Translations under genes and position numbers: made by a program
Origin: Lepisosteus oculatus
Taxonomy: Eukaryota > Chordata > Actinopteri > Semionotiformes > Lepisosteidae
Assembly: GCF_040954835.1 (NCBI RefSeq)
Contig: NC_090718.1
Location: forward strand, 11,485,532-11,549,531
Direction: 5' to 3'
Length of the DNA: 64,000 bases
Shown: positions 12,491 through 24,497 of the stretch, one piece after another
Position numbering within the stretch: position 1 is the first letter of the stretch
How the letters are laid out: each line of letters begins with the position of its first letter
The notes under the pieces: model-generated
Seen by the model: only the letters and a program-made list of their open reading frames with translations
The model's database searches: none
Told to the model about the DNA's origin: nothing

Positions 12491-14040
12491 CTTTTTTTAA
12501 TCAAGGCAACCGGCTTAAAAAAAAAAAGCTCATGCAAATGCGGAAAGAACAAACCGATGCAAAAGTCAAACCATGCACAATTGTAAAAGAAAAAGAAAAT
12601 ATAACTGCAGCTATTATTGTTGTACATGTCCAATCGATACACATCTTAGTGTCAATAGCTTTGTTTCTTGAACCCTGCGGTAAACAAACAAACAACAACC
12701 ATATAAAAGTATAATAATAATACGTTTTTAGCAATCTCATTTCATCTCCTACGTAAGGAAGATATTTTTAAAGATTAAGATATGTTTTAAAAACAGTTCG
12801 CCCTCACAGCTGTTGGATTTAACACACGTGCTCCTAAATCTCGTGTGATTCAAAACCTAGGAGAGACAACATCAAAGAACAGCAAAAAATTAAAGAGAGG
12901 TTGAAAAAAGCACCGAGCGGCAGCATCGCCGGGCTCATGAAGACCAGCCATCCACCATGAGCAGAGATGTTTGAAGACGTTTGTTTAAAAAGTCTTGCTT
13001 GATAGTAAAGTAGATGCGTCACAGAGTGGCACGGGGATCAAATTTGGCTTTTTTAGCTGGTGTGAAGGGTGGTCTATGGTCTGTTGTGTTGGTATTTTTA
13101 ATCTAACAGCTGTAGCTCACCTGTAGGAGGCACTATTAAATATCCATCAGTGTTTACAGTTCAAATGCTGCCTAGAACACTAGCACTAAAATGTATTCTT
13201 TTTTTTTACCTGAACACAATGCATGTGACTCTATCCGTGGAAATAAAGTAATTTTAACGGTAGACGTTGCCGTCTAAAATCCAAGATGGACATATAATTT
13301 TGTATAACCTTACAGTATAGGAAGAAGTGTTTTGTTTAGCGTCTGCTTGTATTTAAATAATTCTGAAAGTGTACAGTACGAAGGAAACCACTGCATATTC
13401 CTGGCAGCACAGCGACACCTGCTGGAGAATAAAAACATTTCTTCGGTCCACTTAAAAAACAGCAGTCGGAGCACTAGCTATGGAGTTTCCTACCAGACTA
13501 TTTCAAAAAGCCTATAAAATAGGTATTTAATATTAAAGGAGAGAGTTAAAAGCACCTCAGAAACTGACAACTCCAATCCTTCGGCAGCAGGAATCCTACT
13601 ATGTCTATGTCTTCCTTAAGTTACAAACAGCTTTTCGCTGGGATGGAGTGTTGAATTGATCCAGGTAAGGTTTAGTGTTTATGATAAACTTAAGTTTAAG
13701 TGTCTTAAGTGTCTAAACTGGCACAGTACAGTCAAGTGAGCTCACATTAGGACCAGAACACGACCAGGCAAAAAAAGGGAAACCAGAAATCCTCTACTTG
13801 AGAGCTCTAGGAATAAGAAGACAACAAACGAGCTGATATGGTGTGGTCTAAATCCAGAATTCTCGATTTTGAACACATTTCCTGATAAGGAAGTCACCCT
13901 AGCGTAAGGAAACACTGACAAGACAGAATCCCAGAGACTGACACATCAACAGAGGGTCTTTTACCAGCCTGGTCCCAAGGTTTTCCTGAGATCTGAGCCC
14001 GCTTGACGTTACTATCTTCTCACTGGTCTCAGAAATGAAT
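12491..14040. other. Intergenic, no gene seen
   Basis: AT-rich, with several A and T homopolymers and no supportable exon. Confidence 0.4.
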
Positions 14041-14195
14041 TACAGTCCCTTGCAAAAGTATTCACACCCCCCCGGACCTTTTCACATTTTTATGTGTTAC
14101 AGCATGGAACCATGATGTAGTTAACTGAGAAGTTTTGCCACTCACAAACACAAAGTACTCTATAATGTCAAAGTGAAATAAAAAAATCCATACAG
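14041..14195. mobile_element. Tc1/mariner-like terminal remnant
   Basis: It begins with 'acagtcccttgcaaaagtat' followed by 'tcacacccccc' and 'cttttcacatttttatgtg', the usual outer end of fish Tc1-like inverted repeats. It continues with 'caaagtactctataatgtca', also typical of these ends. Only one end is evident and no transposase is encoded, so this is a terminal fragment or a short non-autonomous copy. Confidence 0.72.
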
Positions 14196-16562
14196 TACAT
14201 TGCATATCCTTTGCTGGACATGCTCTCGCTTATAAATTATCATTAATGAAATGACTAGGCAAACAACCATTTGAAACCAAGTTTATGTATTAAAGTTTCT
14301 TTAGGTCACTGGTGTGTGAACTAAGTTATTTGTCCCCAATCTGGTCTGAGCCATATTACTCTATGTCATTTAGCTCTAATATAGAACTAATAATAAATCT
14401 CTCTTTCACATGAATGTGATATATTTGAAGCATACGATACCATGACAAGTGTCCTGCTAACTTTAGGCTGTCTATACATTCTCTCTCATTTCGTAGTCTA
14501 AGAAAAACAAACTATATCAGATTTAAATGATTCAACTCAAGGGAAAAACAGCTTTCAAAACGTCAATACCAACTGCCCCTAAAAAAATGGATTCTTTATA
14601 GACAAACCACTAACCCTTAAACTCTCCATCTGCTTACAAAAGAAACTGAGTCTTCCTGAGGCCAAATTCTAGTGCTGGTATAGTCTCCCACAGTCCAAAC
14701 TGGAGGAAAAAGTGCCACCTCCTACCCCCATCAACAATTCCAGTAGCAGCTCAACTCTTTTCAAAAAGCACCCCTGCTCTGATCCTGCTACAGGTCAATG
14801 GTGTGTTTCAGTACATCTTCAACGGGACCTTAAAAACACAAAGTTACCAAGCAATCTGTCACCACTGGGCCTATTCTCTTAATTATCCACATTCATCCCC
14901 AAAGTCTGTCAGCTGTCTCAGCAATTGCTCTGAGGGAAGAAGAGCCAATTAAACTCTCGGCAAGTCCTGTCTCACCCAGGATGTCACAAAGTGTTTGACG
15001 TCTTATGAATTATGAGAACATGCAATTGATTTAAAGTGTGTAGAAATATATATACCTGTACTGTATACGCCCACCCACCCATGCATTTTCACATCTAAAA
15101 AATTAACTATGCAACGCAGATAACTGGTGTAGGTATCGCACAAGATATTTTGACAAGAGATAAGTCGATTTTCACCACAACAACAGAGGTTTGTCTTATG
15201 CTCTTTTTGATGGATTTCATCTATTAAGATTCTACCACACAACCATTTTGCATGAATCAATACGATTGTGATCAGGAAGGGAGAAAATCCCATTCACTCT
15301 AATTACAAATTGCATTCGGGGAAAAAAAACAACAAAATACAGCACTAAAAAGCTGTGGCCCTGTCTAACTATCTCAGGAGTTCAGTGTTAAAGGGGATGA
15401 GCAGACATGGGCGTTGCAGATGAAACACGGACACGCAGGCAGACAGTCACCCGTGAAGAAATGCAGACAGAGAGACAGAAGATTTGATTTTGCAGCCACA
15501 CACAATACCTTTTCACCCGGCGAGAAAGCAGCGATGAAGCAGGAGCAGGCCATAGTTGGAGCACAACAAGGTTTTGCAGTAGTGAGGCCCAGGCACTCCC
15601 AGTTCCGGATGACAGTGCTGCTATCCGCCCAACTTTCTGCAAATGAGCAGAACATCCATCAAAGAGGAGAGAGACGCAGGGGGCAGTGGCTGTTCTGAAC
15701 TGACTTAATTCCTTTCCTTTTCAGCCTGATGTTTGTGTGAGGTCTGAGTACTTATTTTTTATTATCCCTGCCTGGTAAGTGGTACCATTAAGGACTCAGA
15801 GCACATCTATCTGTGATAGCATCAGGGATAGGGAGAGTAACAGTATCTCTTACACAATAGATTCACCTCTGCAGGGGAATGAGAAGGATGTGCAGTAAAA
15901 ATATCTTCAACAAGTCTCCCAGAGGGGCAATCACAATGCTCTGAGCCTTTATCCTTTGATATTTACATAGAGTGTTGCCCATCCCCCTATAGAACAGGAG
16001 TCCTAACTCCTGTCCTCAGAGTCTGAAATCCATCAGACTTTTTATCAATCTTTAAATTATAACAGCTTCAGATAAAGTCCTTTGTGATAGGAGAAAAATA
16101 AAGGCAATTGAGTTGCCTTTAAATGTAACTCATAGAAATAAATGCAAACCTAAACTATTAAGAGAATACTGTGTATTTTTGCTTTCTTGTATCAACTATG
16201 AAATGTTGCATCTATTTAAAACCTAAAATCAATCTCCTCCAATGAACAGAATCCTCACTAACGAACATAAGGGAAACCCCTCCAATTAGAACAGTGCAGG
16301 TAATTGCTGCTAGATGAAGGAGTCCTAGGCTGACCTCTCTGTGGCCTGAGAATTAGTCTTTAGGGATATTTCAGGTTGGAGCAGTGAAAAAAACAGAAAA
16401 GAGTCCTCAAAAAATCCAGCAAGCACAAGTTCGCGAATCGCATAAATGTTTTCTAAACATTTTGTGGGCAAAACGACAATGTGTTAATTTTAAGCTTTTA
16501 TTACACAGGATATTGTTATTATCCAATATCCTATAATGTTATCACTCTACTGCTACTACACT
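14196..16562. other. Intergenic, one weak exon candidate only
   Basis: Mostly unique AT-rich DNA. On the - strand 15,512-15,640 looks exon-like: a pyrimidine-rich acceptor ending 'catttgcag' lies upstream and a donor 'GAAAAG|gtattg' downstream, and two frames are open across it. Neither translation matches a family I know, so I list no gene. Confidence 0.3.
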
Positions 16563-17072
16563 ACTGCTAATAATATTTTCCTTACTCTTATATAGCGCTT
16601 TTCTGGACACTCCAAAAGCGCTTTACAGGTAATGGTGACTCAACTCCACCACCACCAGTGAGCAGCCCCACCTGGATGATGCACCAGGACCCTCACCACA
16701 CACCAGCTATTAGTGGGGAGGACAGCAGAGTGATGAAGCCAGTTCAGAGATGGGGAATAATAGGAGGCCAGGGTTCACCAGGGTTATACCCCTAATATTT
16801 TTTTAAAAGACCCTGAGATTCTTAATGACCGCGGAGATTCAGGATTTTGGTTTTACATCTTATTCAAAAGACGGGGTCTTTTATAGAGTAAAGTGTCCCC
16901 AACTCTAAACAGGGGCATTAGGACCCACACAGACCACAGGGTGACTGCCCCTCCTGGTCCCACTAACACCTCTTCCAGCTACAACCTTAGCTTTCCCAGG
17001 AGGTCTCCCATCCAGTTCCAGACTCACAGCAGCTGAGCTTCAGTGGGCTGCAGGGTGATATGGCTGCTGGCG
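16563..17072 (-). mobile_element. 5S-Deu-L2 type SINE, reverse orientation
   Basis: On the + strand the order is the L2-like tail ('tagcgcttttctggacactc', 'aaaagcgctttacaggtaat'), the Deu domain ('gattcttaatgaccgcggag', 'ttggttttacatcttattc') and the reversed 5S head ('ggtctcccatccagttccag', 'gcagctgagcttcagtgggc'). Substitutions are frequent compared with its sisters, so it is a fairly old insertion. Confidence 0.85.
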
Positions 17073-18570
17073 ACTGATTTACAATCGTCAATGAAATGTT
17101 CAAATAAAGGATAAGCATTGGTGTGTCAGCTGACCCCGTCCCCTCTGTTGTGGTCTGTGTAGCTGTGATTTGAAACATGCAAGCATCTCTTCCAGTTTTA
17201 TTCTGTAAAGTCACAAAGTCAAATAATTTCCCTTCATCTCCCCTCTAGTCAATCTGAATAAGCTCTTTGAGGGTTGGTTATGGGTACTTCTTGATAAACC
17301 AGCCAGAATAACATAAAACATCCCAGCCTTCTGCTACATTAGCACCTCCTCCAAACAGCAGGTGGTTCTGCCATACCAGAAGGCCAGCCCTCCCTTCACT
17401 GGAGAGTTCAAGCAGGTTTCTAAGGGATTATAGCACAGTATCAGCCTGAATCCTTTACACAGCAATGCATTCCTTCAAAACAAAACCGGCAGGTGTTCCT
17501 GAAGTGGATGGCACACACCACAAAAAAAAATTAATAAAAGCTAAAGTTCAGTATTATGCCAGATCCTTCCCCAAAAGGATGAAGATATGTTGCTGTGGAG
17601 GTAACCCATTAGCCAGACACGTGAGTGGTGAGAGAGCATGGAGGAGACTGTGATGAGACGTTCTACCTTCATTTCAACCTCTTCGTGATGACTTCAGGCC
17701 TGCTGGAGAGGCTTGCTGACAGCAGTTGTATAACAGCGCTCGATAAAAGTGCGAGCCGGCCCCCTCACCCATCCCCAGTCCGCACCCATTACAGAAACCT
17801 TCAAGTCAACTATCAATAGAAATGCTTTAGCAGTATACATGTATCAGCTAACAGTAGCTTGCAGCAGTGAGACATGAGTGGCATAGCTCTCTGCTTCTAA
17901 AACATACAGATAAATATTCTAATACATTCTGTGAGAACTGATGTAATGGAAAATGAACACTACCACTAATAATAATAATAATATTAATAATACATTGAAT
18001 CTCAATAGGCGTCACATAGAAAATAATAGAGAAGTTAAATAACTTAAAAAAATCACTAGGAAGGAAAAAAAATAGGTAATCAACAATTTACTGCATAGTA
18101 CTGTAAGTTGATACTGTACACTTGCAGGTAGAGAAGGGAAGTTACAATTCAAGTTCCTTGATGTTCCGTATGTTGAGCAACAGAATCACAGACCCAAGAG
18201 CAAAAGCACGACAAACAATAGAGACATTGTCGTCTCAGCCTCCCCTGTGTTTGCACAGGTTGGTTAATGCTTGGGCAGCAGAGGGCAAGGCTGTTCATCC
18301 AAAGTGATAAAAACCCACAGCCTAGATTCCTGGAAACTACTCCAAAACATATGCAAAGCGCAAAGAATACAAAATCAGACGTCAAAGTGCGATTTATCAT
18401 AATTAAATAGAGTGAGGACAATTAAACGGAGTGTTATGCAGGTGTTCCAAGAACTACTGAAGTGTTTAATAGTGTTGACACAAGGATAAGGCATTCTGGC
18501 TAATTCACTTAGGTGAAGAGGGCACACACACCATGTGGGAATAAAACAACTTTACCCAGAATGAGACTGG
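17073..18570. other. Upstream region of the beta-domain array
   Basis: Unique DNA with an (AAT)n tract near 17,965-17,992 and no gene. The last 30-50 bases grade into the conserved core promoter of gene A. Confidence 0.4.
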
Positions 18571-18576
18571 CAGTGG

Positions 18577-18631
18577 TATAAGTAGCCCACTGTGCCAGCA
18601 CAGGAGGTATTCGACTGAGACGTCAGGCAGG
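18577..18631 (+). promoter_or_regulatory. Core promoter and short 5' leader of gene A
   Basis: 'gtataagtagccca' places a TATA-like motif at 18,577, 55 bases before the ATG. The block through 'aggaggtattcgactgagac' to the start codon is nearly the same in all four array members, so it is the shared promoter and 5' UTR. The transcription start would lie roughly 25-30 bases after the TATA motif, leaving a very short leader. Confidence 0.7.
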
Positions 18632-21600
18632 ATGGCTCTCGCTGTGACCATGATCCTCTCCACAGTGCTGCTGCTGGTTCCAGCGCTTCTGGTTCAAGCA
18701 GGTAAGACAGTTCTAGCAGGTGCCTCAGCATATATTCATCGGACTATGTACTGTATATGATAACAACCCTGTACAGCTCGTTAATCAAACCAGTAATCAT
18801 CATTCTTTAGTATTATATACAATAATGTTTGTCTTGCTGCATTTTCTTTTGTACCCTCTGAGACAATTATGTTCTGCTGGCAAAAGTAACCATAGTGATA
18901 GTAATTATTTGGTTAAGAAAACACCCTTGCCTTAGTTCTGTCAGACGAGAAGTGAAACAGAGCGTCCGCCCTGTGCTGTATTAAGGTGATATGTGTTGAC
19001 ACAACACTTTTGAGGGAGCATTTTGATTTTTGGAACCAACTGGAGAGTGGACATTGGAATAATAGTAGATAATAACATGGGAATTCAATTTTCCCTCCAT
19101 GAGTTTTCAACTTGTTGTTTTTCTATATATTTCATTATTCTGTTTAAGAATTTTTGTGGTGCCCATCAGTGAAAAATGCAGGACATAAACATGAGAAAAT
19201 GCCAGTTTTAGCCCATGACATCCTGAAATAAAAAAACAGAGAAACATTGAAAGAGTAGGTAATTCCTGATAAAAACGTGAGAGGTTGAAAACGTACAGCT
19301 TTTTTGCAAGACACTAAGAGGAAGGACAGAAAAGATTTGTTTCGCTGCCAGAGGAGAATTGTTTTGCAAAAACAAAAGCAAAGTCTTTTTTTTGAAGTAG
19401 AATACACAGTCCCTAATGGACTCACCATGTTAGCAATTCAGGAATAACTCCTAGCATACTAACACTTAAAAAATGCTGAACAGCCCCTTTACAGATGTCA
19501 GAATTTAATATTTTGTGTAAATACATGTTAAATACATAACCTTCATGATTCACTAATACAACCTACTGTACTGTATATAAGGCATGTTTTAGTCAGTTTC
19601 TAGCATTTAAAGGCTGTGTGTCAGTAACAAAATAGAAACACTTGGCTTACAGATGACTCCCAATGTCCAGATCTATAAAATTCACAATCCTGAAGTGCCT
19701 GCATGAGTCCCCAGGAGTGAGAATAGAGTTGGAAAGACACTCAAGAAGAAAAGCACTTTCATAGTCAGCATCAAGACCCACCCCTTCAATGACTGAATGT
19801 CCTTACTTCCCAGAATCGAGTGAAGCAAGAAGCAAGTGGTCTCCGATTCAGTTGTCAGTGGAGAACGCCATCGAAAGTACCCCTCCACTGATCTTCAAAG
19901 GCTCTGTGCCCTACAGGGGAGTTCTCCTGGGGGCGATGTTGAGAATACAGCAAGAAAACTCAAATTTCAGGTCGGTAATAAGAAAAGAGGCAGTTCAGGA
20001 GTACAATCTAAAATTTAAAGAAACTCAAACCTACATTTACCATGACTTTGAAGCTTCTAAACCAAACTCTTCCATTCTGAAAGAGGCCAATTTCCTGCAC
20101 TGTGAAGTTTCATGGCCTTGTCAAGCAGTATGAATTAACACCAGGAGCTGTCGCTGTGGGCTAATGGCCTGGGCTCAGCTACACAAGGCTGTGTCTGTTT
20201 CTGCAGGTATGAGACCAAGGATGACATCAACTATGGCCCCTACCTGCTACAGAGTAACATACGGATTCTGCTAGCAGACTCCATCAATACGAAACACTTC
20301 CATTCTGAATGAAGCCTAAACCGCACGTCATTTTTCCTACACTCTGAAGTTTCTTGGCTGTGTCAAGAAGTATGAATTAACACTCTTTCTCCAGCTGCCT
20401 GTGTAATTGCCAGAAGCTGTCGCTGTGGGCTAATGGCCTGGGCTCAGCTCACAAGGCTGTGTCTGTTTCTGCAGATTTGAGACCAGGGATGACATCAACT
20501 ACGGCCCCTACCTGGTGAGTGTGAACGGAGTGGCTGGGAACGACACGGCCCACACGTACTGGCAGCTCCTGAGGTACCCCAACATGCCTCTGGACCGGGG
20601 TGAGTCACTGTGAGAATCCCATCACACCCCTGTGGGAGCTGTCAAAGAACCGGAAGAGACAGGCCTGCCACAGCGCTGCACGATCCCTGTCCTTACTGGA
20701 AGACAAGGGAGAGGAGCTCGGCTCAAGGGCTGTGGGAGTCTGGAACAAGCAACACAGCCATGTTGTTAAAGCCACTATCTTGGCTTCTTTCAAGAAATGG
20801 CTGCAGGAGATCTTTGGGTCAATGGTTTGCTAACTACTGGACAGGCTAGATGGACAAAACGACCCCCTGTTGTTTGTAACCTTTCTTCAGTTTTAATTAC
20901 ATTTAATTAAAAGTAATTACCTCACTCCTCCTTCCACTTTGTCTTCCGTTGGACAAACCCTGGCATGGTGAATATGCATCAATGCCAATACAGATACCAG
21001 CTAAAACACAGGACAGTTACTGTTACCCCCATTAACAGGTGATATAATTCAGCTTCATGACACTGGAAGAAACAATTAATTAATGTGAAGTGTTTGACAC
21101 ATAATCTAGGGAATTACATCTCCCCTTGTCCAAAGGACTTCATCCACAGCCCTAGGGAGAGTATGTTCACGTAGGTGTGTTACCATGGGCTGAGAAAGAT
21201 TCTAACCACAAGAACCCAAGACCCACCAGTGAAATTACTGTAATCAAACGAAAATCAGCAATAAATGATCAGTAAATTAATCTGCAGGCATAGCATTCTG
21301 TGTCCTGGATGAGCCCAACACCCAGGAATGAGCAGTGTTTGCTTTCGATTATCAATGTCAAGTTGATTTTAGCCAGACAAACTGGTGCATAGATAGTTCT
21401 CATCACAGATGTGGAAAGTTAGGAAATTACCCTGCTTTGGTTTCCAGCAAAACAGATGACAACATTAGAATTTGCCTGTGACGTAGAGGAATGATGATGC
21501 AAGTCTCCTCACTGTGACAACAGCTATGAAATCCATGCCTTGTGATTTATGTCCAGTTGAGTTCCTGATTTAATTCATACTTCTCCCTGCATCTTGGCTC

Positions 21601-21731
21601 GCTAATCTCTGTGCTTCGATAACTTAATTAAGCACATCTGTTTGTTTACTCACCTTGTCTTTCCAGGAGTTGGGTGCTACATTCCAGGGGAAAACGAGCA
21701 CATCATCCTGAGATTCACAACTTGGGATTAG
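18632..21731 (+). CDS. Gene A: secreted transcobalamin-beta-domain-like protein
   Basis: Four coding exons: 18,632-18,701; 19,814-19,970; 20,475-20,599; 21,667-21,731 (417 nt, 138 residues). All introns are GT-AG with phases 1, 2 and 1. Residues 1-23 are a signal peptide (MALAVTMILSTVLLL...). The rest matches the C-terminal beta domain of transcobalamin and intrinsic factor: a strand-rich start, 'GSVPYRGVLLGAM', then 'YGPYLVSVNGVAGNDTAHTY', 'WQLL', 'PLDRGVGCYI' and 'ENEHIILRF'. Human TCN2 has the same order (WGPYITCIQG..., TYWELL, PLSQGAGSY). The alpha-barrel that makes up most of those proteins is absent, and the start sits right after a TATA promoter, so the short form is real. It is probably secreted; N98-D-T is a glycosylation sequon and C121 is the only cysteine of the mature chain. 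Oddities: an extra partial exon 3 in intron 2, and four more residues near the mature N-terminus than B and C. An AATAAA lies at 21,905. Zebrafish proteins named transcobalamin beta are, from memory, the nearest equivalents. Ligand binding is inference. Confidence 0.85.
20130..20312 (+). repeat. Partial duplicate of intron 2 end plus exon 3 start (gene A)
   Basis: 20,139-20,246 repeats 20,410-20,513: the same 'agctgtcgctgtgggctaat' intron end, the same 'tgtctgtttctgcag' acceptor, and the first 40 bases of exon 3 (from 20,207). The copy departs exactly after CCCTACCTG. Used as an exon it would read on in frame to a TGA at 20,310-20,312, giving a shortened protein that lacks the TYWQLL strand region. 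It is either a decoy or an alternative terminal exon. Confidence 0.7.
20606..20890 (+). repeat. Dispersed repeat in intron 3 of gene A
   Basis: 'gggagctgtcaaagaaccgg', 'gtctggaacaagcaacacag', 'ccatgttgttaaagccacta', 'ttctttcaagaaatggctgc' and 'gttgtttgtaacctttctt' form a common fish interspersed repeat whose class I cannot assign. Shorter versions sit at the same intron position in B (from 26,970) and C (from 31,771), so the insertion predates the duplication of A, B and C. Confidence 0.6.
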
Positions 21732-21910
21732 AGGAGACCACTGGAATAAACTAACTGGGAGTCAGACTTTTCCCCTAAGTCTCTGCTGCAAGATCAGCTC
21801 GCTAGAGATGGAAGCATTTCCTGACAGGGTCTTCCAGGCTGTCCAGCTCTAGAATACAACTTTTATTATCCTGAATGATTTTATGAAACCACTGAAGGTG
21901 TCCCAATAAA

Positions 21911-24442
21911 GTCTAGAATGATTAAAACTCACTGCCATGTCTTGTCTTGGTTGAGATGAATTTCACTCTTCAACCTGAAACACAAGTGTGTTGTTGCTGG
22001 ACTGAACTGGTCAAGCAGTTGTGCTAACAGGTGGACTGCTGCAGAAGTTAGATCTAATGTCCTAATGGCCAGTACACGCGTCATTAAACTTACTGTTATA
22101 GGTATATATTCATAGCAAGTGTAGCATGTGCTGCTTTTGCAATTTGCAGAGTTTTGGACTGTTTATGTTATGTACAGTAGACTGTTTTATTGAACTATTC
22201 ATGTTCTGCCAGCTTTTCCATCCACCCAACCACCCATTTATGCCTGGTCTCGCAAAAAACATAAGATCAACCATCACTAGCTTTCCATTTGCAAAACAAT
22301 ACACGAATGCAAAACAGAATTATTTGTATTGCTGAACAGTAAACGCGTTTCTTGTAAATACCGAAAAGCAAAGCTTCAGCCTTTGCTTAAAATCCAAACA
22401 CAAGTGTCTCCTTAGAAAAATTATATTCCTTTTCTTATAAAAAGGGACACACGTGTTCCTCTCAGGCTCATACACACCCATGCAGAGATCTTTTCTTTCT
22501 AGGCTTTGTGAATAAAGACACTACTGGGGCATCATGGGGAACAAGGCAGAACTACACCATGGATGGGATGCCAATCTGTTGGGAGGTACATGCACACCTG
22601 GACAGTTTAGAGAGGCCTGTTAAAACCAGTGAAAGCCTGCGCTGAAAGTGTTGCTATGGTGCTGCACATGTGCACACACCTTCCTTCCCTATACCCATTA
22701 AGCCAGCCAGCATGTCTTCAGAACACTGGAGGAAAGTGGGGTTACTTAATTATCCCCCCCAGAAGACGTTGATTGGTTTTTCAGTTTGGCAACAATATGT
22801 TTTCGTTACCTGCCATATTCATTCCTGGTCCTTGAAGGCCACAGTCCACTGAGGTAGTTTTTATACTGTATCTTCACGAGTATAAAAATGGTACAAGTGT
22901 TAATCAAGACAGTGGATTCCAATCAAGTCAATGAGAGGCCAAGCTGGAATGAAAACTGAAAGGCTCAGCAGTTGTACAAGACAGCTTTCCCACAGAAAAC
23001 CTAGCCTTAGCTAGTTCACACAGCTATTTCCTTTTCTATCTAGATATAAATCCCTTCCAAACCCAGAGGAGCAGAGTCTAAAAGACATTTTCCTCAAGCA
23101 CACATTTTTCCAGAAACAAGAATATAAAAATAAACTTGCACTTGCACAAAGGAACAAAAGCACCAATCTCTTCTGGCTGGTCAAATCCAAAAGATATCTT
23201 CAATATATCCAAATATGCAATGTATATTCCAGAGGATATCTTCAATCTTCAATTCAGAAGAAATCCAAAAGATATCTTCAAAAATTTTATGGATGGAACT
23301 TGGAAAGAAAGGACAAGAAAAAAGTTCACCTTACAAGGGTGGCTTTATTAACTTTTGTTCTGTTTCAGCTCAAAGGGTTGTACTGTTCCAATTCAAAAAC
23401 AGAAACCCTTAAAAGCCCAAAGAAATGTTTATGATATTTTATGACATAAAATCTCTTGACACAGACAAGGAAGAATTAGAATAATAGGACCTTTGAATGG
23501 ATGTAAGAAGAGCTGGAGAATCCCAATTGAGGTCAAACAGAACAGAAATATTAGACCTAAAGCAGTTTATGCCTTGAAAAAACAGGGAAATGACCTAAAT
23601 ATGAAAAACAAAACATTGTTCAGAACAGCAGTAGTCAGTGATCTCACATTTTAAGGTCCAAGGATTCCAGTAACCTTGAAGAAAGGAAAGGACATGGGTC
23701 AGATTAGCAAGTTATACTGTAGCCATAAAGGTGCAAATGGCAGAAGTATCTCAGGGGAATGGAGACATCCGTCATCCGTTCAACTGTCATCAGTGAGCCA
23801 TTTATCCCTGTGAGGGTCAAAGCAAGAGCTTATTCCAGAAGCACAGGCAGGACTTTGAGCAAATGGCTGCTGTCATCCCTGCTCTGGACTTCAGTCTACT
23901 TCGGACCTCTGCAACCCTGAGACCAAAGGCAATGTATTGGCTTAAGTGCTGGTGGTTTTTCCCATATCGTAAACCACTGAGGGCACCATCACACTGAAAG
24001 GAATATATTCCCCCATGCACTGCTGGCATAGCCTGGATTTGAACCATCCACCTCCCCTCTGCCATGCCGGAGTGCATCCTAGATTTTAAAGGGCGTGCCA
24101 GGAGATGGCACACCAAGTCAATGAGATTAATAACCAGGCTCCTCAGGCGACCACCGGATAACCTGAACAATCCAGATCGAGGAAATGCATCCTGCAGCCC
24201 TGGGCCCAAAAGATGAAATAGCATCCAGACAGGGAAGCTTCTGAGAACAGGCTGGGAAAGATTAAATGGTCCAAGAACAAATATTACACTTTGGAAACTA
24301 AAACGACATTCTAAAGAAGGAGGAGGGAGATTTGAGACTATCAGAGCAAAAACAAAATAGCTTTCTTTGACCAGCTAAATCTGCACTGAAAGCTCAGCCC
24401 TACCCCATTCCTCCTCCCCTAGACCTGTGACAGTAGAGGAAG
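21911..24442. other. Spacer between genes A and B
   Basis: About 2.5 kb without a gene. 22,555-22,650 holds degraded dispersed-repeat phrases ('gatgccaatctgttggga', 'acagtttagagaggcc') that recur in the B-C and C-D spacers. 23,165-23,290 carries three copies of a 'gatatcttcaa' phrase. About 24,000-24,440 resembles the region upstream of C and D ('aaagaaggaggagggagatt', 'agacctgtgacagtagagg'). Confidence 0.55.
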
Positions 24443-24497
24443 TATAAGTAGCCCAGTGAGCCACCACAGGAGGCATTCGATTGAGACGTCAAGCAGG
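24443..24497 (+). promoter_or_regulatory. Core promoter and 5' leader of gene B
   Basis: 'agtataagtagcccagtg' puts the TATA-like motif at 24,443, again 55 bases before the ATG, followed by 'agccaccacaggaggcattc'. The match to A, C and D extends about 30 bases upstream ('agacctgtgacagtagagga'). Confidence 0.7.

Noticed and set aside
23165-23290. CRISPR-like repeat array
   Set aside because: Only three short irregular copies, a eukaryotic context and no uniform spacers.
23817-24224. Open frame of 135 codons on the - strand between genes A and B
   Set aside because: It lies in degraded dispersed-repeat sequence that is also found, without a preserved frame, in the B-C and C-D spacers.
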